Part shown: piece by piece, positions 56,538-64,000 of the stretch
Layout: the number at the start of each line of letters is the position of its first letter
Position numbering within the stretch: position 1 is the stretch's first letter
Made by a program: the position numbers and the translations under genes
Source: Anolis sagrei
Lineage: Eukaryota; Chordata; Lepidosauria; Squamata; Anolidae
Direction of reading: 5' to 3'
Length of the DNA: 64,000 nucleotides
Assembly: GCF_037176765.1 (NCBI RefSeq)
Contig: NC_090022.1
Coordinates: 85,571,891-85,635,890 of the forward strand
The notes under the pieces: model-generated
What the model saw: only the letters and a program-made list of their open reading frames with translations
Databases searched by the model: none
Told to the model about the DNA's origin: nothing

Positions 56538-56551
56538 GTTGCTATGGAGAG
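56538..56551. promoter_or_regulatory. RFX X-box half-site
   Basis: GTTGCTATGGAGAG; the left half is close to consensus, the right half is lost. Confidence 0.35.
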
Positions 56552-56763
56552 CGGGATGCTGACGACGAAGGCTTGCGAGGCTGCAAAGACAAATTACCCT
56601 CATCATTATCTCCAGGCTTGTCAATCACACCTCTCCGCTTATTTACCTCTGAGAGGGAGTGAGCACTAGGAGCCCAGGAGGAGAGCGGGGACCGAGTGGC
56701 CCAAGTGAGGAGAGGTGCTCTTGTCAAACTTCAGGCCAGGCACCCAGGCAGCCGGCATCCAGG

Positions 56764-56825
56764 ATGGCAACCATCACCTGCAACCGCTTCACCGAAGAAT
56801 ACCAGCTTTATGAAGAGCTGGGGAA
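56764..56825 (+). CDS. CAMK2A: CaMKII alpha, first coding exon
   Basis: The exon encodes the N-terminus of calcium/calmodulin-dependent protein kinase II alpha, the multimeric serine/threonine kinase of synapses: MATITCNRFTEEYQLYEELG plus two bases of the Lys codon. The next exon of this family begins with G-AFSVVRRC, the glycine loop, and is not in the window. MATITC is the alpha-type start; beta, gamma and delta begin MATTVTC, MATTATC and MASTTTC. The ATG lies in a good context (A at -3, G at +4). The exon ends aa|gtaagt, a strong donor in phase 2, at the position used in known CAMK2 genes. The downstream order after ARSI on the same strand supports the call. Confidence 0.95.
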
Positions 56826-59800
56826 GTAAGTTTCAGACAGACGGGGAGCAAGGAGCGAAGGGAGGAAATGGTTTGGGGACCTAATGGGAGCAAAGCAGAG
56901 GTTGGCTGGACAGGCAACCTCCACCAAAGTGGAACAGCTGGCATCCCCAGGGAGAGAAAAGGCAACGGAGTGAGCAATAATACAAACTCACAGGAAGCAG
57001 GGAAAGGCAGGCTCCAAAGAGCAAAGGAGAGGCAATGCTAGGAAAGAAGAACTGAAAAACATTGCTGCAAAAATTAGGCTTTTTGCATATTCCTTCATTT
57101 TCACAAGGCAATAGAGATCAGCACAGGAAAGGGTTAAATATTATCCCTTGCTGACATTGTGAACTTTTGTGTGTGATTGTGTTAGTTTGTGCATGTCTTT
57201 CTGTTGCTGCCTATAGTTCTGTGATGACCAAAACAAAATGGGTAAGGATGCTCTGGTCCTTCTTAAAGATGACCCTTTGTCACTGCATTCTGATGAAGTT
57301 TGTGTGTCTGATTTGTCTAGTCCAGAGCTACGCTCCAGGGAAGTCTGTGTTCCCAAGAAATGGATAGCCAGCTGTTTCTTAAGGTGTCCTGGAAAGCAAT
57401 GGTTCCATTGCTTATTTTCTCCAAACCCTGTTTAGTGTAAGATAGCTGTTCAGGGACCACTGAAACCTGGTGTAAAAGATCTCAGAGGAAAGAGTCAGTG
57501 TGAGAGGAAATGTTGGTGGGATTACAAGAGCTTCTAACAAAGTGATCTGATGGTGTTTAGCTTTGCACATTGAACTGTAGCTTTGCAAGCACTAACTAGG
57601 TTTGCTTTTCTTACGGTCAGCATGCATAAAATGTGTCTATGTATATTATATATGTGTGTATGAGGATGTGTGAGTTTTGAATATGTGCTTCATCCCATTG
57701 AAGCATATGAGAATTCACTTTACTCGATCAAATAGTTTAGATGCATATCAAGATATGTGTGTGTCTAATGTGATTGCAATTGTGATCTCTGTGTATATTT
57801 CTAATTCATCAAAACACCTTTATATTGCTTATTCATGATTGGCAGGATTGTAATTCCTGAATCTTTGAGTTTATATTTCTGTGTATGTTTATGTATTTTA
57901 GGGAGTTGTGCAAGAATTCTCTTCCGCTGTGTATTTGTTGTCCTCATCAAATGTCTACACTTTTGAGCCCTTTGGTGGACGTTTGCATTTTCTGTATTTT
58001 CAATGTATTATGGATTTGTCCCTCTGAATTGAATATCTAGGTGCACCTATTTGCTGGCATCAATTTTTCCCCAAGCACAAACACTGGTATTTTGCATGCA
58101 TTGATCTGTTTGCATGCAAGTGGCTGATATTTTGGATGCATATAGTTGTACAAGTATTCTCATCCAGAGGAAATATCTAGGGGAAAGAGAAACCAAGGGG
58201 GATGGTGGTGATTGTTTTATTTACAGTGGCTAGCAAGCGTCGTTTGATAAGACAAAGTATGTTAAGTACAGTAAGACTCAGCCAAAGTCAGTAGGAGAAC
58301 ACTAGCACAGTTCATGTATCCATCTGAAGTGTATTTAAAAATGTTCTTTGAGAACATATTTGTATGTGGTTAACCAGACCTTTTATTATTTATAATTAGG
58401 TAACTGAATCATGTATAGATAGTGAAATGACAATCCAGTGGTCAGTTCTCTGCAGGAAATGAAAACAAGGCTACATTTCAGTTTATGTGACAAGCACTAC
58501 ACTTCTTTGATAGGTACTTGGGAAAGAACGAAACCTATGTTGCAAGAGATTGTCAACATCTCCTGTTCTCACACAGAACCTTTTCAAAGGTGCTCAAGTT
58601 TGTGATGAAAATATCTTAGGATTTAGATGGCGAGATGATAGATTAAAGTACAATGTTTACATATGGGCTGTGACTTGTAAAGATGGCTAGAAAGAGAGGC
58701 TGTACTGTTCCAGCTAAGTGGATACTGTTGGTCATCCACATTTTGGTCAGCCACATTTATGCCCACCACTCTTCCCCTCCTCCCTGTAACTTCTTGCTGC
58801 ACTTCCCTCAAGGATTCCTGTGGAGAGAAGGGTGTGGAGAAGCCTCAGTTTCCTCCCTCTGTTCTAGCTCAGAGGGAGGGGAGGCAAGGGGAGTGAGATC
58901 AGGAGATAATTGTCATACAGGATCTCATGCTTGGCTGCATATGATTGTGAGATGTTATCAGCTGTGACGCAGGAAGGAAAGGATAAATGTTGCATGGAAT
59001 AGGGCTCCGTCTTAGAAGTCCTAACCCTTTCTCTCAGCAATAATATCTCACCTATCTGGCTTCTCCATAGTGTTTTGGGCTCTGATATATGTTGTTATGA
59101 TGTCACACTGATAGTGCTTCATATGTTACTTAACATGGTTGCAAAATGGCCACTTCCCCAGGATGAAAGACAAAAATCAAGGGAATTTATTGGAGCTTTA
59201 GTTAAGTTGAGGCAAACATGTGCAAAGAGTTATGGAGCTATACATATCTCAGTCTTATGGTATTTTGGGACATGCTCATATGCAGGACACTCTCAAGAGA
59301 GGTTCCCCTTCTTTCAAATGCAAAGAAAACTCAAAGAAGGATGCATTTGTGGCAGAAAATTGTTTGCCCATACTCTCTGTTTATAACTCTTGACCTAGCC
59401 TTCAAAGTGATTTGCTGACATAGGACCCAATGTTGTGAAATTGATTTGAACTAAGGGATTGTTTTGAGGACAGGGCTATTACCAGTATATTTCGTAAAGG
59501 TTCTCCTCAATATTAATTCTCCTGAATTAGAATTTTGTGGAAATGTTGAACAGAGCTGCTCACCTACTGTATATTACGTAATAGATAATTATTGTGAAGG
59601 AGAAATGCATATGCTTTAATTTCAGGGGGGAAAGATGATTTTAGGCTCCCAAACCCCTCCATGATGGAAATGGAAGCACACTGCCTCTACTCAAAGGGAG
59701 AAGTGACTTGATTCTTGTCTCTCCCTCCATAGCACTCTTGATCCAGAGGTATCTGAAAGATCCAAATCACCATTGGCAATAAGAGTGGGGCACTTGCTGG

Positions 59801-60640
59801 AAAACACTGCATGTAGAAATTAATGGGAGCTCTGGTGTTTGTGTTATATAAGACAAAAATACTTGAGGTTGGAAAAGCAAGGCAATGGACTATATGTTGG
59901 AATGGAATTAAAAGAAAACATACTCCCCCTAAAGGAGATGGGTTGAAATGCTTTGGAAACATATCCTTTTAGTTTCTGTGATAGCATCCAAGATATTTAT
60001 CATATAAAAATACTGTTGTTGAATATTCCTATCTATTTTAAATTAGACATTTTAGGTTGAAGGAAGTGTTGTGGACTTGAAGGAAGTGTTGTGTTGTGGA
60101 CCCAAAAATCAAGTCAAAATGAAAATTTCATTTTTTTACCTACTTATCTTGACCCCCCGCCCTTTCCCCTGATTTTTAACTTAACCTCTTTATCTGTCAG
60201 GAAGTATTTTAAACCGAACTGTTTCTCTAATGGCCCCACCATCTGGCTATTGATGGAATGGAGCCAGCCTCAGGAAAAGTTAGATAAAATGTATAGGGCT
60301 TCATTTGGGATGAAATGGGCAGTGTTAAAATTCCTGATCCACAGCCTTAGTGATTACAGAAGTTTCTAGTATATTCATGATATATACTGTCATTCTGCAT
60401 TATATTCTGAGAACAGGTCTTCTCAGTGCACCACATAAGAGCTGTGGGTGGAGAATATGCTAAAGTGTATATAATCAACAATGTTTACATTGTTCAGCCG
60501 AATGGCTTGAAAACAATTTTAACTTAACAATTAAGAAAATCAATTGAACATCTTTAGTACCTCAATGGAATAACATGCTGAAGAGAACAAGAACTGCACA
60601 TTTAGAAGTTTTCCAAGGAAATATGAGAGAGTTTGAGGGA
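56826..60640 (+). other. CAMK2A: CAMK2A intron 1, 5' part
   Basis: Starts with gtaagt. Mostly single-copy in appearance. A tandem duplication of gaaggaagtgttgtggac lies at about 60059-60099. No further CAMK2A exon is seen. Confidence 0.75.
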
Positions 60641-60646
60641 TGCCTT

Positions 60647-61150
60647 AGAATCATAGAATCATAGAATCATAGAATCAAAGAGCTGGAAGAGACCTCATGG
60701 GCCATCCAGTCCAACCCCCTGCCAAGAAGCAGGAATATTGCATTCAAATCACCCCTGACAAATGGCCATCCAGCCTCTGCTTAAAAGCTTCCAAAGAAGG
60801 AGCCTCCACCACACTCCGGGGCAGAGAGTTCCACTGCTGAACGGCTCTCACAGTCAGGAAGTTCTTCCTAATGTTCAGATGGAATCTCCTCTCTTGTAGT
60901 TTGAAGCCATTGTTCCACGTCCTAGTCTCCAAGGAAGCAGAAAACAAGCTTGCTCCCTTCTCACTGTGGCTTCCTCTCACATATTTATACATGGCTATCA
61001 TATCTCCTCTCAGCCTTCTCTTCTTCAGGCTAAACATGCCCAGTTCCCTAAGCCGCTCCTCATAGGGCTTGTTCTCCAGACCCTTGATCATTTTAGTCGC
61101 CCTCCTCTGGACACATTCCAGCCTTGGATACAGGTTGTTCAATCCTAGAG
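60647..61150 (-). mobile_element. CR1 LINE, 3' part, antisense
   Basis: Left end is the complement of a (ATTCTATG)n CR1 tail. The - strand frame 61190-60744 contains [34 protein letters not shown] and NIRKNFLTVRAVQQWNSLPR, the C-terminus of CR1 ORF2, without a break over about 130 codons. Strongly 5'-truncated. It lies in CAMK2A intron 1. Confidence 0.93.
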
Positions 61151-61154
61151 TCCA

Positions 61155-64000
61155 GAAACATTCTGCAAATGAATCAGAATTATTTCTCATAAGGGGACCA
61201 TAGTATTTTCACATGGTATCACAAGGGGACCATGGCATTCACCCTGACAATTTTTGCTAGTCCAAACAGACCGGGAAGTTGGGCACATACAGCAAATGCT
61301 TGGGATAAACCTGAACTTGGAAAAAATACTTTTTTGAATTGTATATCTCCCCTCGAATCCTCCAGTTAGCATGACTAAATTCTGTACACTAATTCTCTGC
61401 ACTAAAGTGAATCAATTTCTAGCTCAAGCTAAAAATGATATTTGCTTGAAACTGTTTCTTTATTTTCTACCTGCTGTCTCTTCAATGATACCAACAATTG
61501 AGAACATATCTTTAGGGTCGATATTTCATCTTATAATAATATCAATATGTGATTAACGTAAACATCCTGTCTAGACTTATGTAAGGACCAGTTGCAGGTG
61601 CAGTGTGCAAAAGCACCAACTAATCAGAAAGCGCTCAATTCCCTGTCATTCGCTGCCAGCTGTTGCCAGGGGCAGTGATACACACCTTGCCCAAATAACA
61701 TTCCTGATCATAGTCATTTTGTCTAGCAAGCCAATAGTAAATTTACTGCAAATATATAAGGATAGCAATGGCTGAAGATAGACCTTTTTTTTTTATCTTG
61801 CCCAACATTCTTTACACACAGTGATCCATTTCTTCTGGGACCTTCAAAAGCAGGACCACAACCTCCTCCCAGTGCTATTCTTCAGCAGCTGGTATTCAGA
61901 GTCACCGTGGGGGCATTACATAATCATTGTGACTAGTAACCATAGATAGTATTATATTCCAAGGCTTTTCAGGCTATCTAATGTAGGAGACCAATGATTA
62001 TTTCCCCCCCAATGTGCCAGGGATTGGTACCGTATTTTTGTCGATCAGCTACAACAGTTTATTTTTTTCCTGGAAACTCACTGGGAGCTCATACCCAATG
62101 ACTTGTATCCACTTTGAGTAGCACTGCTATACACCACAGCTTTACATTTTAAGGGTATCTAAATGTTTTGCTATTACTATCTCATGCAGAAGAGAACCCC
62201 ACCATATACCATGTGAAGTATTCCCTTTTTACCTGTTCTGAACTTCCTGACATTCAATTTCCTTGGATGGCTCTGGTGCCATAAGAAAATGAGGGGGAAA
62301 ATGATAGCTTTCTCAGTTTCAAAACTATGTATTTTTTGTACATTTTTTGTATCCCCATTCATTTAATACACCTGCTAGAGTTGCAACCTTCTCTCATAGG
62401 TGAGATGCTCCATTTCCTCTGCTTATTTCAGTTGACATTCTTCACAACTTTCCTAGCTGTATGTGCATTTTAAAGGGTGCCACTCAAAACTGTATTCATC
62501 ATTCTTAGCATTATTGCACCATGGATTCATGTAAAAAAAGGCATCGTAATATTAGACAACTTTTGTTTTTATCTCTGACCTAATGATTTTTTATTATGGA
62601 ATCTGCCTTTTGCATGATTCTAAGAATAACAGTGAAAGGATACAATATTTGAAGGTGCATTTCATCAAATCACACAAGAGCAGAGAGAAGACAGAAACCT
62701 CTAATACTATCAAGTCGTTTAAGCTTTAGGTGAGTGTTGGACCAAGAATCTGGAGACCAGGATTGAAATCCCTAAACCATGGAAACCCATTGAATGACTC
62801 TGGCAAAGTCATGCTCTCTTAACCATTGAGGAAGGCAAACCCCTGCTTCCTAAGATAGGGTCATTATAAGTTATCATCTTCTTGGAAGCATTTATCAACA
62901 ACAACAACAACAACAAGTAACCTCTGGAAGACAGCAGCAAGCCATGCAAACTGCTGAATTAATTACTCTGGTGCTCTGTTCTTACAGGCCCACATCCAGA
63001 AATAGTCCTTGACAGCCAATGGTATGAACAGTTTAAAAAAATGTGGCTGCCAAACTATGGCTGCCTTATGTACTGTGTACATTTGTTGTTTGCTGTGCAT
63101 GTTGAGTAGCCTTTATCTGAAATGCATTTTGGATTTGAGATTTTTTTAACCCATTTCGGAATACCTTTATTTGCATATATGTTCATAAGGAGATTTCTTG
63201 GATCTGGGACCCGAGTCTAAATATGAAATTCATTTATGTTTCATATACACCTTACACACATAGCCCAGAGGCAATTTTTATACACAACCATTTTATATTT
63301 TTGTGCATTAAACAAAATTGTGAACACTGAACCATCAGAAAACAAGGTGTCTCTATCTCAGCTATCTATGCAGACAATTTTGGATTTTAGAATATCATGT
63401 TGTTTTCTCCTGAGTGGAAGTACTGGTTTATTATTCGGCAGGAAGGTTGGACGCTTGATGCTGTTTCAAAGCTTGCAAGAAAAAAGGAAACTCATGTTTC
63501 TTTCTCTCTTATAGTGATGGCCTCAAATAAGCGTTTGGTGTTTCATAGCAGGATTTTAACACTAAGCTGAAACATGAGTTAGATTGGAAAAATAATGGCT
63601 CCTGTAATCACTCCATATATATGTGACTTGTCTGTATTTTATGCAGATCACCACCTCCTTTGCTTATGTATCTTATGCACCTTTGCTGAGTCTTTGTTTG
63701 CACAAGGTCATATGACTCCCTTCTCTAGAGCAAAAATGAATCACTAAATCCAACACAGAGAGTAGACATACTTAGGCCCATTGATATCAATGAATCTAAA
63801 GACTTCGTCACACTTACTAATTTAAGCATCCCTAGAATGCTTGCTAACCAGTTGAGGGACAGATGGGCATGGAGCACATCACACAATGTCAATGAACTTT
63901 TGGTGCGAGCCCCACTCCCAACCATGATGGAAGCATCCTAGGACACTTCCTTGTCAACACAGGAAGGCTCCCATGTTGTACTGTGTGATGGAGGGAGCAT
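61155..64000 (+). other. CAMK2A: CAMK2A intron 1, continued
   Basis: One SINE at 62725-62915, listed separately. 'aaggggaccat' is repeated at 61191 and 61225. Otherwise no exon or repeat recognised to the window end. Confidence 0.7.
62725..62915 (+). repeat. tRNA-headed SINE with (AAC)n tail
   Basis: Diverged head 'gagtgttggaccaagaatct', 'ggagaccaggattgaaatcc', body 'ttgaggaaggcaaaccc', and tail (AAC)n at 62898-62915. Confidence 0.65.

Larger units (their letters stand above)
55590..56763 (+). promoter_or_regulatory. CAMK2A: CAMK2A upstream region and 5' UTR
   Basis: Repeat-free sequence directly before the CAMK2A start codon, with higher GC from about 56450 on. It contains four full-length X-box-like palindromes and one half-site (listed). 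I see no convincing TATA box, so the transcription start is not fixed. An upstream ATG at 56545 opens a 41-codon frame ending at 56669, which would be a uORF if transcription starts before it. Confidence 0.65.

Noticed and set aside
1-64000. CRISPR arrays, bacterial operons, terminators, replication origins
   Set aside because: Intron-containing vertebrate genes and LINE/SINE content; no regular spacer-repeat array seen.

Overview
The window is vertebrate nuclear DNA, most likely from a squamate reptile and probably an iguanian close to Anolis. The evidence is the mix of repeats: Sauria-type SINE, L2, CR1 and RTE-BovB LINEs, a 5S-rRNA-derived SINE, a tRNA-headed SINE of anole type, and many short hAT-type elements. 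The genes are intron-containing and sparse. The species call is inference; the clade call is firmer.

Two host genes lie on the + strand. Near the left edge is the last, large coding exon of arylsulfatase I (ARSI, 3741-5139); the first 3.7 kb is its intron. Near the right edge is the first coding exon of CAMK2A (56764-56825), with its upstream region before it and the start of its long first intron after it. The ARSI-CAMK2A tandem, both genes on one strand, matches the order known in mammals and mirrors the ARSJ-CAMK2D pair.

The 51.6 kb between them is mostly mobile-element sediment. 5-12 kb: hAT-type MITEs and LINE tails. 13-14 kb: a repeat-poor stretch. 15 kb: one solo LTR fossil. 17-18 kb: a young long inverted repeat. 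19.8-23.8 kb: a near-full-length L2 with an unbroken EN-RT frame. 24.6-26 kb: a G-tract hAT element inside older repeats, then CR1. 30 kb: an internally deleted mariner that keeps the transposase DNA-binding region. 31.4-32.9 kb: a broken antisense L2. 33 kb: a SINE in a SINE. 40-43.3 kb: a BovB LINE inside an L2 with a clear target duplication. 47 kb: a complete hAT element. 53.5-54.4 kb: a probable LTR fossil.

The strongest regulatory signal is a row of RFX X-box palindromes (four full-length, one half) between 56168 and 56551, just upstream of the CAMK2A start codon. The strongest genome-dynamics signals are the intact L2, the nested insertions with readable target duplications, and the shared 3' ends of BovB and several SINE families.
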